A stretch of 64,000 nucleotides of DNA. Source: Sphingomonas sp. S2M10 (lineage in GTDB: Bacteria; Pseudomonadota; Alphaproteobacteria; Sphingomonadales; Sphingomonadaceae). The position numbers were made by a program, and so were the translations under genes. The stretch's first letter is position 1; every line of letters begins with the position of its first letter. Below, in pieces: positions 51,360 through 59,838 of this stretch. A model generated the notes under the pieces. The model saw only the letters and a list, made by a program, of their open reading frames with translations. It had not been told where the DNA came from and did not search any database. The stretch lies in the NCBI RefSeq assembly GCF_012650175.1, contig NZ_JAAILI010000086.1:104373-168372 (forward strand), given 5' to 3'.

Positions 51360-53950
51360 GCGCGCCGGCGGGCATCGACGCATCCGGCGGAAACCCGCTG
51401 GATCGGCTGCTCGCCGCGCGCGATTGGTCGACTTCGCCGCTGGGGCTGCCGGAGAACTGGCCGCAAAGCCTGCGCGACGCGCTCGCGGTGCTGCTGCCGT
51501 CGCATGCCCAGATTGCGCTGTTCTGGGGGGCGGACTATGTTGCGCTGTACAACCCCGCCTATGCCCAGACGATCGGGAACAAGCACCCGGACGCGCTCGG
51601 CAACCCTGCCCAGCCCTATTGGGCGGAGAGCTGGGACGAGCTGGGGCCGATGCTCGCCCATGTCCGCACCACCGGCAGGACGCTCTCGGCGCGCGACCGC
51701 CGCTTCTACACCGAACGCTATGGTTTCGGCGAAACCGTCTATTTCGACATTTCGCTGTCTCCCGTGCGCGATGAGCATGGAGCGGTCGCCGGGGTGATGT
51801 CGGTCGTCTCGGAGACGACCGAGCGGGTCAAGGCCGATCGCCGGCTGCGCGAGAGCGAGGCGGCGCTGCGCGCGAGCGAGGCGCTGGCGCGGGAGCAGGC
51901 CGACGAACTCGCCGTCATGTACGACAATTCGCCGGTGGGGCTGGCGGTGCTCGACACCGATTTGCGCTACGTCCGCATCAATCGACAGCTTGCCGAGTGG
52001 AACGGTCTGTCGATCGCCGAGCATATCGGCCGGCATGTAAGCGAGATCGTGCCCGAACTTACCGATCAGGTGGTGGCAGCGCTGATCCGGGTGCTGGGCG
52101 GCGAGCCGCTGCTCGGCATCGAGATTACCGGCCCGACGCGGGGGCGGCCCGACGGCCGCTCGACCTGGCGGCAGAATTGGGTGCCGGTCTATGACTGGGA
52201 CGGCAAGATCCACCAGATCGCGATCTCGTGCGAGGACGTGACCGAGGAGCGCCGCGCCCAGGCCGCGCTGGAGACGCTCAACCGTGTCGGCGCGGCGCTG
52301 TCGGCCGAGCATGATCTCGAACGGCTGGTGCAGATGCTCACCGATGCCGGTGTCGAACTCACCGGGGCGAGCGTCGGCGCCTTCTTCCACAACGTGATGG
52401 ATGAGAGCGGCGAGCGGCTGCACCTGTTCACGCTTTCGGGCGAGGAACGCGAGCGCTTCGAATCGCTGGGGCGCCCGCGCGCGACGGCGGTCTTCGGGCC
52501 GATCTTCCACAATGTCGTGATGCGCTCCGACGACATCACGCGGGAGCCGGAATATGGCCGGAATGCCCCGCATCACGGCATGCCGCCGGGCCACCCCGTC
52601 GTTACCAGCTATCTCGCCGTCCCGGTCGTATCGCGCGACCGTTCGGTGCTGGGCGGGCTGCTGTTCGGGCATCCGCTGCCCGGTCGGTTCACCGCGCGCC
52701 ACGAGGCGCTGGCCCGCAGTCTCGCCGCCCAGGCCGCCGTGGCGATCGACAATGCCCGGCTGCTCGCCGACGTGCGCGCCGCCAACGAGACGCTGGAACG
52801 TCGCGTCGAGGAGCGCACCGCGGCGCTGCGCGAGACCGAGGCGGCGCTGCGCCAGAGCCAGAAGATGGAAGCGATGGGCCAGCTGACCGGCGGCGTGGCC
52901 CACGATTTCAACAACCTGCTCACGCCGATCATCGGCAGCCTCGACCTGATCCTGCGCAAGCGCGGCGACGATCCGGTGCTGCACCGGCTGCTCGACGGGG
53001 CGATGCGATCGGCCGAGCGGGCGAGCACGCTGGTGCAACGGCTGCTTGCCTTCGCGCGGCGCCAGCCGCTCCAGCCCGCCCCGGTCGACATGATTGCGCT
53101 GGTCGACGGGATGGTGCCGCTGCTCGCCAGCACGCTGGGCCCCAAGATCGCGCTGTCGGTCACCAAGCCCGAGCAGCTGCCGCCTGCCCGGGCCGATGCC
53201 AACCAGCTGGAAATGGCGCTGCTGAACCTCGCGGTGAATGCCCGCGATGCGATGCCGGAGGGCGGTGCGCTCGAGGTTCGGCTGGGACTTGGCGACGCGG
53301 AGGCGGCGCCGACGCCGCTCGCGCCCGGGCACTATGTCCGGCTGGCCGTGCGGGATACGGGTGCGGGCATGGACGCGGCGACGCTCGCCCGCGCGGTCGA
53401 GCCGTTCTTTTCCACCAAAGGGGTAGGGCGCGGCACCGGCCTCGGCCTTTCGATGGTGCATGGCCTGGCAAGCCAGCTGGGCGGCACGATGGGGCTGGCG
53501 AGCAAACCCGGCGGAGGCACCGTGGTCGAGCTGTGGCTGCCGGTGAGCGACGACGCGCCCGCCGCCCTCGCCGCCCCCGCCCGCCACGAGCCGCACGATG
53601 GCGCCGGCACGGTGCTGCTGGTGGACGACGAGGACATCGTCCGCGGCACCGCGGCGGAGATGCTGCGCGCGCTCGGCTACGCGGTCGAGCAGGCGGAATC
53701 GGCCGAGGCGGCGCTGGTGCTGCTCGACGGCGGGCTGGTCCCCGATCTGCTGGTGACCGATCATCTGATGCCCGGCATGACCGGCACCGATCTCGCCCGG
53801 GAACTGCGATCAAGGCTGGGCGCGGTGCCGACGCTGATCGTCTCGGGCTATGCCGATGTCGAGGGGCTGGGGCGCGACTTCGCGCATCTCCCCAAGCCCT
53901 TCCGCCAGGCCGATCTCGCCCGCGCTCTGACCCTGCTCGGGGTGCGCTGA
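51356..53950 (+). CDS. Hybrid PAS-PAS-GAF sensor histidine kinase with receiver domain
   Basis: An 864-residue kinase with two PAS domains (about 10-165, ending ISLSPVRDEHGAVAGVMSVV; about 180-305, SPVGLAVLDTDLRYVRINRQ), a GAF domain (about 310-475, DLERLVQMLTDAGVELTGAS), a kinase core with H-box LTGGVAHDFNNLL, N-box LNLAVNARDAM, G1 DTGAGMD and G2 GTGLGLSMVHG, and a receiver domain (VLLVDDEDIVRG; LLVTDHLMPGM; PKPF). No LOV cysteine is seen in either PAS. Its ATG overlaps the LOV kinase stop as ATGA, so the two are made together and may form a pathway. The stop is one base from the convergent gene. Confidence 0.9.
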   Translation: MSAPAGIDASGGNPLDRLLAARDWSTSPLGLPENWPQSLRDALAVLLPSHAQIALFWGADYVALYNPAYAQTIGNKHPDALGNPAQPYWAESWDELGPMLAHVRTTGRTLSARDRRFYTERYGFGETVYFDISLSPVRDEHGAVAGVMSVVSETTERVKADRRLRESEAALRASEALAREQADELAVMYDNSPVGLAVLDTDLRYVRINRQLAEWNGLSIAEHIGRHVSEIVPELTDQVVAALIRVLGGEPLLGIEITGPTRGRPDGRSTWRQNWVPVYDWDGKIHQIAISCEDVTEERRAQAALETLNRVGAALSAEHDLERLVQMLTDAGVELTGASVGAFFHNVMDESGERLHLFTLSGEERERFESLGRPRATAVFGPIFHNVVMRSDDITREPEYGRNAPHHGMPPGHPVVTSYLAVPVVSRDRSVLGGLLFGHPLPGRFTARHEALARSLAAQAAVAIDNARLLADVRAANETLERRVEERTAALRETEAALRQSQKMEAMGQLTGGVAHDFNNLLTPIIGSLDLILRKRGDDPVLHRLLDGAMRSAERASTLVQRLLAFARRQPLQPAPVDMIALVDGMVPLLASTLGPKIALSVTKPEQLPPARADANQLEMALLNLAVNARDAMPEGGALEVRLGLGDAEAAPTPLAPGHYVRLAVRDTGAGMDAATLARAVEPFFSTKGVGRGTGLGLSMVHGLASQLGGTMGLASKPGGGTVVELWLPVSDDAPAALAAPARHEPHDGAGTVLLVDDEDIVRGTAAEMLRALGYAVEQAESAEAALVLLDGGLVPDLLVTDHLMPGMTGTDLARELRSRLGAVPTLIVSGYADVEGLGRDFAHLPKPFRQADLARALTLLGVR

Positions 53951-53951
53951 A

Positions 53952-54959
53952 CTATCCGCTGAGGATGCGGCGGTAGAGCGCGATATAGGCGTCGGCCATC
54001 GCCGCCACCGAGAAGCGCGCCTCGATCGCGCGACGGCAGGCGGCGCGATCGATCGACGCCGCGCGCGCGACCGCGGCGACCGCCTCGTCCGCCGAGCCCA
54101 CCAGCAGGCCGGTTTCGCCGTCGTCGATCAGTTCGGGCATCGAGCCGCGGCGGACCGCGATCACCGGGGTGCCGCACGCCATCGCCTCGATCACCGACAG
54201 GCCGAAGGGCTCGTCGAAATTGATCAGGTGAAGGAGGGCGCGGGCGCTGCCGAGGGCGCGGATGCGTTCCTCGCCGCCGACCGGGCCGTGATAGACGATG
54301 CGGTCGTTCAGGTGCGGCTGGACCGCACGCTCGAAATAGCCCTGGTCCTGGACGATGCCGTAGAGGTTCAGCCGGCGGCCCGTCGCCTGCGCGACGGCGA
54401 TGGCTTCCGCCGCGCCCTTGTCCGGGTGCATCCGGCCGAAGAACAGCAGGTCGTCGCTGCCTTCGGCATCGAAGGCGAAGGCGTCGAGCGGAATGCCGTG
54501 GTGGATCGTCGCGGCATAGCGCAGCGCCGGATGCCGATCGGCATCCGAGATCGCGACATAGTGTACGCGCTCCTCGAACGGCTTGTACATCGGCAGGATG
54601 CGCTCGGAGGAGAAGCCGTGGATGGTCGTCACCATCGGCGTGTCGATCAGCGGCGTATAGGCGTGGGCGGGGAAATCGGCCTGGTTGTGGATCAGGTCGA
54701 ACTCGGCGGCGCGGGCGAAGAGGTGCGACTGTTGGGCATATTCCCATACCTTTGCGTCGATCGCCGGATCCTCCGCATAGCCGCGCGGGACGACCCCGGC
54801 GAGGCGGGCGGTGGTGACCGAGTCCTGCGTGGCGAACAGGGTGACGTCGACGCCCTTGGCAACCAGCGCCTCGGTGAGCAGGCTCGTCACCAGTTCCCAG
54901 GGGCCGTAATGCCGCGGCGGGGTGCGCCATGCGATCGGGGCGAGCATGGCGATCTTCAT
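53952..54959 (-). CDS. Family 4 glycosyltransferase
   Basis: A 335-residue GT-B enzyme. The N-terminal start MKIAMLAPIAWRTPPRHYGP holds the acceptor side, with FGRMHPDKGAAEAIAVAQ and the donor-binding EPFGLSVIEAMACGTPVIAV at the end of the family signature. It is the last gene of the GH130-GH13-GT4 operon. The ATG at 54959 directly follows a palindromic repeat, so its ribosome-binding site appears to lie within or at the edge of that repeat. Confidence 0.88.
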   Translation of the reverse strand: MKIAMLAPIAWRTPPRHYGPWELVTSLLTEALVAKGVDVTLFATQDSVTTARLAGVVPRGYAEDPAIDAKVWEYAQQSHLFARAAEFDLIHNQADFPAHAYTPLIDTPMVTTIHGFSSERILPMYKPFEERVHYVAISDADRHPALRYAATIHHGIPLDAFAFDAEGSDDLLFFGRMHPDKGAAEAIAVAQATGRRLNLYGIVQDQGYFERAVQPHLNDRIVYHGPVGGEERIRALGSARALLHLINFDEPFGLSVIEAMACGTPVIAVRRGSMPELIDDGETGLLVGSADEAVAAVARAASIDRAACRRAIEARFSVAAMADAYIALYRRILSG

Positions 54960-54966
54960 GCGATCT

Positions 54967-55047
54967 CGTGCCCCCGCGAAAGCAGGGGTCCAGGGTTGGA
55001 GAGCGAATCACGTGTGGCACTGGGCCCCTGCTTTCGCAGGGGCACGG
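54967..55047. repeat. 81-bp palindromic repeat between GH13 and GT4
   Basis: Arms of about 27 bp (54967-54993 and 55020-55046) built around CGAAAGCAGGGG and CCCCTGCTTTCG are inverted, with two mismatches. The centre is about 26 bases. It is related in style to, but different in sequence from, the repeats at 55.1 and 62.7 kb. It sits inside an operon and may affect mRNA stability. Confidence 0.8.
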
Positions 55048-55056
55048 GGAGGATGG

Positions 55057-56736
55057 TCATGCGAGCAGGATGCCTTGGTTCGGGGCGAGGGGGAGGGCAG
55101 CGCCATCCACAATCCCGCCGTCATCCCCGCGCAGGCGGGGATCCATTGGTGGGAACGCTCCGGTGCCATCCCCGGCCGCACTGGCAAATGGATCCCCGCC
55201 TGCGCGGGGATGACGGGTGGGGGGTGTCGTAAGCGCTGGAGAAAGCGAACGCGCCCATTCCGGCAGTGCCAGCGTCTGCGGCGCATCGGACAGGTTGAGC
55301 GCCACCAGCACGCGCGCGTCGCCATGCCGCCGTTCGTACGCCAGCACCGCGCCGTCGCTCGAAACCGCATGCCAGCTCCCTACGGACAGCGCCGGGTGCG
55401 CCCGCCGCAGCTGGAGGAGCGCGCGGGTTAAGGCCAGCATCGAGTCCGCCGCTTCGCGCTGCGCCATCACGTTGCGCTCCGCCCAATCGGGGTTGAGCGG
55501 CAGCCAGGGCTCGACGCTGCTGAACCCGGCATGCGCGCTGGCATCCCAGGGCATCGGCGTGCGGACCTCGTCGCGGTTGAACGCGGTGTCGGGCTCGCGC
55601 AGCGCCTGAGGGTCGCGCACCCTGTCGGCCGGGATCGCCACATTCGTCATGCCCAGCTCGTCGCCCTGATAGAGCGTCGGCGTGCCGCGCAGCGTGAGCA
55701 GCAGCATCATCGCGACAGCCGCCTGCGCCGACCCCACCCGCGAGGCGACGCGCGGCTTGTCGTGGTTGCCGAGCACCCAGTTGGGCCAGCCATCGGCGGG
55801 CAATGCATCCTCATAGTCGGCGATGAGTCGGGCCAGCGCCGCGGCGTCCCATGCTGCGTCGAGCAGGTGGAAGTTGAAGGGCAGGTGCACGCCGTTGCCG
55901 CCCTCGCCATAATAAGCGACGAGGCGGGGGATCGGCAGGTAGATCTCGCCGATCAGCACGCGCTCGGAATAGTCCTCCGCGACGCCACGCATCGCGGCGA
56001 TGATCTCCATCATCTCGGGCTGGTCGGCGGAATGCGCCGGCAGCAGCCGCTCGATATCCTGCATGCCTTCGCGCCAGTCCGGGTTGGCGGGATTGTCGGG
56101 GAAGTCGGGATGCTTGATCGCCAGCCACAGCACGTCGATGCGGAACCCGTCGACGCCGCGATCGAACCAGAAGCGCATCGCCGCCAGCATCGCCGCGCGC
56201 AGGTCCGGATTGCGCCAGTTGAGCTCGGGCTGCTCCTTGAGGAACTGGTGAAGATAATATTGGCCGGTTGCCGCGTCCCATGCCCAGGCGCTGCCGCCGA
56301 AAAAGCTCTGCCAGTTGTTGGGCGGACCGCCATCGGGGGCGGGATCGCGCCAGATATACCAGTCGCGCTTGGGGTTTTGCCGGGAGGACCGGCTCTCCAG
56401 GAACCAGGGATGCTCGCTCGAGCTGTGGTTGGGCACGAAATCGAGCAGCAGCTTGAGGCCGCGGGCATGCGCGGCATCGCGCAGCGCCTCGAAATCGGCG
56501 AGCGTGCCGAAGCGCGGATCGATCCCGCAATAATCCGCCACGTCATAGCCGAAATCGGCCATGGGCGAGGGGAAGATCGGCGACAGCCACACCGCGTCGA
56601 CGCCGAGATCGACCAGATAGTCGAGCCGCGCGGTAATGCCCGCCAGATCGCCGATGCCGTCGCCGTTCGAATCGGCGAAGGAGCGGGGATAGACCTGGTA
56701 GATCACGCCCGTCTGCCACCAGAGGGGGTCGGTCAT
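55057..56736 (-). CDS. GH13 alpha-glucosidase, with a repeat inserted in frame
   Basis: A 559-residue alpha-glucosidase/oligo-1,6-glucosidase type enzyme. It starts VIYQVYPRSFADSNGDGIGD; catalytic residues are D201 (DGFRIDV), E264 (LIGEIYLP) and D326 (VLGNHDKPR). DAVWLSPIFPSPMADFGYDV and the LDFVPNHSS region are standard. Residues about 507-540 (HPRAGGDP...MDPRLRGDDG) come from a palindromic repeat inside the coding sequence, before the last C-terminal segment. AGGA lies 8 bases before the ATG at 56736. It hydrolyses alpha-glucosides; operon partners are GH130 and GT4. Confidence 0.92.
   Translation of the reverse strand: MTDPLWWQTGVIYQVYPRSFADSNGDGIGDLAGITARLDYLVDLGVDAVWLSPIFPSPMADFGYDVADYCGIDPRFGTLADFEALRDAAHARGLKLLLDFVPNHSSSEHPWFLESRSSRQNPKRDWYIWRDPAPDGGPPNNWQSFFGGSAWAWDAATGQYYLHQFLKEQPELNWRNPDLRAAMLAAMRFWFDRGVDGFRIDVLWLAIKHPDFPDNPANPDWREGMQDIERLLPAHSADQPEMMEIIAAMRGVAEDYSERVLIGEIYLPIPRLVAYYGEGGNGVHLPFNFHLLDAAWDAAALARLIADYEDALPADGWPNWVLGNHDKPRVASRVGSAQAAVAMMLLLTLRGTPTLYQGDELGMTNVAIPADRVRDPQALREPDTAFNRDEVRTPMPWDASAHAGFSSVEPWLPLNPDWAERNVMAQREAADSMLALTRALLQLRRAHPALSVGSWHAVSSDGAVLAYERRHGDARVLVALNLSDAPQTLALPEWARSLSPALTTPPTRHPRAGGDPFASAAGDGTGAFPPMDPRLRGDDGGIVDGAALPLAPNQGILLA
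55118..55216. repeat. 99-bp dispersed palindromic repeat inside the GH13 gene
   Basis: Perfect 30-bp inverted repeats (55118-55147 and 55187-55216), each built around TCATCCCCGCGCAGGCGGGG, flank a 39-base centre. The unit is 33 codons and keeps the GH13 frame. The same arms, with one change at the outer end, occur at 62735-62764. Confidence 0.92.
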
Positions 56737-56753
56737 TGGGGATTCCTCGCGAC

Positions 56754-56982
56754 AATTCCTCCCCGGAACGGGGAGGGGGGTGTAGCTGCCGACAGCGATG
56801 TGCCGGGGGCACATCGCGGCAGCGAAACCGGCTCGCGAAGTGAGCCGTGGGCGCAGCATGGTGGAGGGGCCGCCGCGGCACGCGGCGGTAGTCCGACGCG
56901 CGTCCCCCGCACCGCGCCTGCGGCGCGGCCCCTCCACCACCGCCTTCGACGGCGGTCCCCCTCCCCGTGCCGGGGAGGAATT
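56754..56982. repeat. 229-bp element with terminal inverted repeats and nested hairpins
   Basis: The ends (56754-56779 and 56957-56982), beginning AATTCCTCCCCGG, are near-perfect inverted repeats of about 26 bp with one mismatch. The interior contains nested hairpins, such as GATGTGCC with GGCACATC and CCGCC with GGCGG. It fills the gap between GH13 and GH130 in the operon. No ORF is supported within. It resembles a miniature inverted-repeat element. Confidence 0.75.
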
Positions 56983-56992
56983 TCAGGGCCAC

Positions 56993-58108
56993 TCACCGGA
57001 ATCGCGCCTTCGGGATATGCGTGATGCGGCACGCCAGATCCGCCTCGCCGCTCGCCACGATGTAGCGCTCGCCGGCATCGACCAGCCCGGTGGTGAACAC
57101 CACCGGCGTCGGCAGATACAGCTGGTGGGCGATGTCTGCGGTCAGCGCCGGATTGGCCTCGAGCAGCGGCACCTTGTCCTCCTGCCGCAGAATCACGCTG
57201 GGATCGTCGCGGTCGAGCAGCGCCCAGAAGCTGCGATAGATGCCGACCGATTCGCGCTTCTCGACGCCGTGATAGATCAGCAGCCAGCCCGCATCGGTGA
57301 GCACCGGCTGGCTGCCGCCGCCGATCCGCTGGTTCGAGCTCGATCCCTTGCGCGCGCGGAGGCCCGGCTGGTCGAGCGGCTTCCAGTGCAGCCCGTCGGG
57401 CGAGCGGGCGAGGTGGATCGACGGGCCGCCCAGCCAGGGGGACTCCTCCGGATAGGCGAAATAGACCTCGCCGAGCGGCCGGGTCAGCGCATGGAAGAAC
57501 CCGCCGATCCGGCCCTCGAACAGCAGCATGTCCTTGTTCTGGTGGTCGAGTACCACCCCGAGCAAGTCCCAGTCGAGCCCGTCGGTCGAGCGGTACATGG
57601 CGGTGCAGTGCCGCTCCGCCGAGACGCCGCACACCGTCATCCAATAGGTGCCGTCGATCAACGTGATCCGCGCATCCTCGACGCCGTAATCCATGTACGA
57701 GGCGCTGGGTGCGATCGCCTTTTCGTAATGCACCGCCACCACCGTACGGGCATCGGCATCAAGCTCCACCGGCAGCAGCCAGGAGAGCGAGGTAAGCCCG
57801 AGCAGCTTGGGATTGCGGTGCTTGAGTGCGAACTGGCGCGGATCGGCCATGTCGAGCCCCGCCACCGGATGGGCATCGAGCACAGTGCCCGAGGGCGTCC
57901 AGCGAATCGCCCGCGCATGGCCGTCGACCACCGGATCGCGCAGCGCCTCGGCCACGCGCACCATCAGCAGCAGGTTGCCGTTCGGCAGCCGTGCGAAGCC
58001 CGGATTGAACGCGCCGAGCACATAGGTCGGCTCGTCGATCCCCGCGCGCAGCGGCGAGCGGGTCAGGTCGACATCGTCGGGCCGGAAGATCAGATAATCG
58101 TCGTGCAA
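56993..58108 (-). CDS. GH130 family glycosidase/phosphorylase
   Basis: A 371-residue five-bladed propeller enzyme. Landmarks are GAFNPGFARLPNGNLLLMVR, YMDYGVEDARITLIDGTYWM, FEGRIGGFFHALTRP and RIGGGSQPVLTDAGWLLIYHG. GH130 enzymes phosphorolyse or hydrolyse beta-mannosides such as mannosyl-glucose and mannan oligosaccharides. The TTG start at 58108 is preceded by GAGGGGGCGAG, a good ribosome-binding site. It is first in the GH130-GH13-GT4 operon. The exact substrate cannot be read from sequence. Confidence 0.85.
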   Translation of the reverse strand: MHDDYLIFRPDDVDLTRSPLRAGIDEPTYVLGAFNPGFARLPNGNLLLMVRVAEALRDPVVDGHARAIRWTPSGTVLDAHPVAGLDMADPRQFALKHRNPKLLGLTSLSWLLPVELDADARTVVAVHYEKAIAPSASYMDYGVEDARITLIDGTYWMTVCGVSAERHCTAMYRSTDGLDWDLLGVVLDHQNKDMLLFEGRIGGFFHALTRPLGEVYFAYPEESPWLGGPSIHLARSPDGLHWKPLDQPGLRARKGSSSNQRIGGGSQPVLTDAGWLLIYHGVEKRESVGIYRSFWALLDRDDPSVILRQEDKVPLLEANPALTADIAHQLYLPTPVVFTTGLVDAGERYIVASGEADLACRITHIPKARFR

Positions 58109-58145
58109 GCGCTCGCCCCCTCGGGTTTCACGCCCAGCAACGGAG

Positions 58146-58442
58146 TCAGGCCCCCGGGGTTCCGGCTTCCTGCGCCTGGCGGTGGTGCCGGATCACCTCG
58201 TCGATGATGAAGCGCAGGAATTTCTCGGAAAATTCAGGATCAAGATCGGCATCCTGGGCCAGCGCGCGCAGCCGGGCGATCTGCGCCTCCTCGCGGCCGG
58301 GATCGGCGGCCGGAAGGCCGGTTTCGGCCTTGTAGCGACCCACCGCCTGGGTCACCTTGAACCGCTCGGCGAGCATGAAGACGAGCGCCGCATCGATATT
58401 GTCGATGCTCTGGCGAAAGCGGGTCAGCGTCGCGTCGGTCAT
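58146..58442 (-). CDS. Chorismate mutase (AroQ type)
   Basis: A 98-residue all-helical AroQ chorismate mutase: IDNIDAALVFMLAERFKVTQ, a second helix with AVGRYKAETGLPAADPGREE, and SEKFLRFIIDEVIRHHRQ. Converts chorismate to prephenate for Phe/Tyr synthesis. AAGGAGA lies 8 bases before the ATG at 58442. It is divergent from the polyprenyl synthase with an 81-base gap that contains a long hairpin. Confidence 0.92.
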   Translation of the reverse strand: MTDATLTRFRQSIDNIDAALVFMLAERFKVTQAVGRYKAETGLPAADPGREEAQIARLRALAQDADLDPEFSEKFLRFIIDEVIRHHRQAQEAGTPGA

Positions 58443-58480
58443 GGCAATCTCCTTTGCCGCTGCGGCACGGCCATGCAAGC

Positions 58481-58515
58481 GCCTCTTGCCTTTGCAAGGC
58501 ACAAAGGCCAGAGGC
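58481..58515 (+). promoter_or_regulatory. Hairpin that covers the polyprenyl synthase ribosome-binding site
   Basis: A 14-bp stem (58481-58494 with 58502-58515, one mismatch) has a 7-base loop. Its 3' arm contains AGAGG (58510-58514), the Shine-Dalgarno sequence 9 bases before the polyprenyl synthase ATG at 58524. If it folds in the mRNA it would hide the site. It also lies in the divergent promoter region, so a DNA operator role is possible. Confidence 0.5.
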
Positions 58516-58523
58516 ACCTGCAT

Positions 58524-59537
58524 ATGAGCGCTACCGTCCACCGCCTGGGGTCGCGAACCCAGCCCTCGCTCGATCCGATCATGGCGCTGGTCGCCCAGGA
58601 CATGAACCTGGTGAACGCGGTGATCCTCGATCGCATGCAGTCGGAAATCCCGCTGATCCCCGAACTCGCCGGCCATCTGATCGCCGGCGGCGGCAAGCGG
58701 ATGCGGCCGATGCTGACGCTGGCGAGCGCCCGGCTGCTCGGCTATGCGGGCACGCGCCACCACAAGCTGGCGGCGGCCGTGGAGTTCATCCACACCGCGA
58801 CGCTGCTCCACGACGATGTGGTCGACAGCTCGGACCTGCGCCGCGGCCGGCGCACCGCCAACATCATCTGGGGCAATCCGGCCAGCGTGCTGGTCGGCGA
58901 CTTCCTGTTCAGCCGCTCGTTCGAGCTGATGGTGGAGGCGGAGAGCCTCAAGGCGCTGCGCATCCTCTCGGGCGCCAGCGCGATCATCGCCGAGGGCGAG
59001 GTGAACCAGCTCACCGCGGTGCGCCGGATCGACCTGTCCGAGGATCGCTATCTCGACATCATCGGCGCCAAGACGGCCGCGCTGTTCGCCGCCGCCTGCC
59101 GCGTGGCGGGCGTGGTGGCCGAGCGGCCCGAGGCGGAGGAGCTTGCGCTCGACGCCTATGGCCGCAACCTCGGCATCGCCTTCCAGCTGGTTGACGACGC
59201 GATCGACTATGTCTCGGACGCATCGACCATGGGCAAGGATGCCGGCGACGATTTCCGCGAAGGCAAGATGACGCTGCCGGTGATCCTCGCCTATGCGCGC
59301 GGCAACGAGGCGGAGCGGTCTTTCTGGAAGGAAGCGATCTCGGGCCGTCGCATTACGGACGAGGATTTCGCCGAGGCCATCCGGCTGGTGCAGAGCTGCC
59401 GTGCGGTGGACGACACGCTGGCGCGTGCCCGCCATTACGGGCAGCGCGCGATCGATGCGCTGGGCGGCTTCCGCGCCTGCGAGGCGAAGGATGCGATGGT
59501 CGAGGCGGTCGAGTTCGCGGTGGCGCGCGCTTACTGA
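58524..59537 (+). CDS. Polyprenyl (octa/decaprenyl) diphosphate synthase
   Basis: A 337-residue trans-prenyltransferase that makes the side chain of ubiquinone. Both Asp-rich motifs are visible: LLHDDVVDSSD (first DDxxD) and FQLVDDAIDY (second), with GGGKRMRPMLTLA and GKMTLPVILAY. The long chain length is inferred from the family in this group of bacteria (Q-10), not measured. The ATG at 58524 lies behind a hairpin that includes its Shine-Dalgarno sequence. Confidence 0.93.
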   Translation: MSATVHRLGSRTQPSLDPIMALVAQDMNLVNAVILDRMQSEIPLIPELAGHLIAGGGKRMRPMLTLASARLLGYAGTRHHKLAAAVEFIHTATLLHDDVVDSSDLRRGRRTANIIWGNPASVLVGDFLFSRSFELMVEAESLKALRILSGASAIIAEGEVNQLTAVRRIDLSEDRYLDIIGAKTAALFAAACRVAGVVAERPEAEELALDAYGRNLGIAFQLVDDAIDYVSDASTMGKDAGDDFREGKMTLPVILAYARGNEAERSFWKEAISGRRITDEDFAEAIRLVQSCRAVDDTLARARHYGQRAIDALGGFRACEAKDAMVEAVEFAVARAY

Positions 59538-59559
59538 CGCGCGCCACCTCGCCCGGGGA

Positions 59560-59778
59560 TCACTCCTCGGTCGACTTCTCTTCGCCTTCGTCCTCGTCCA
59601 CTTCGAGCGCGTCTTCCTCGTCCATGTCGAGCACCTCTTCGATGCCCTCGACGATCAGGTCGAGCTGCTCGTAGCTCGCCGTCATCTCGATGGTCTCACC
59701 GTCCTCGTCCTCGAGGTGGAGGGTGTAATCGCCGTCGCTGTCGGGGGTGATGGTGAACTGGGAAAGGATTCGTGCCAT
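59560..59778 (-). CDS. Small acidic protein of unknown function
   Basis: A 72-residue protein starting MARILSQFTITPDSDGDYTL and ending in a strongly acidic tail (VLDMDEEDALEVDEDEGEE). It has no signal or membrane segment. Residues 1-45 could form a small beta sheet with LHLEDEDGETIEMTA. No characterised family is recognised, but the codon use and start (GAGGAG upstream) support a real gene. It is divergent from hrpB, 60 bases away. Confidence 0.75.
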   Translation of the reverse strand: MARILSQFTITPDSDGDYTLHLEDEDGETIEMTASYEQLDLIVEGIEEVLDMDEEDALEVDEDEGEEKSTEE

Positions 59779-59838
59779 GTCGCGCTCCTCTGGCGGTGAG
59801 TCCGCCTAACCACGCTTGTCCCGAATGGTTGCACCCCG

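Noticed and set aside
56902..56909. GGCGGTAG, like an ops element for RfaH
   Set aside because: It lies inside a repeat element far from the capsule promoters and in no leader region.
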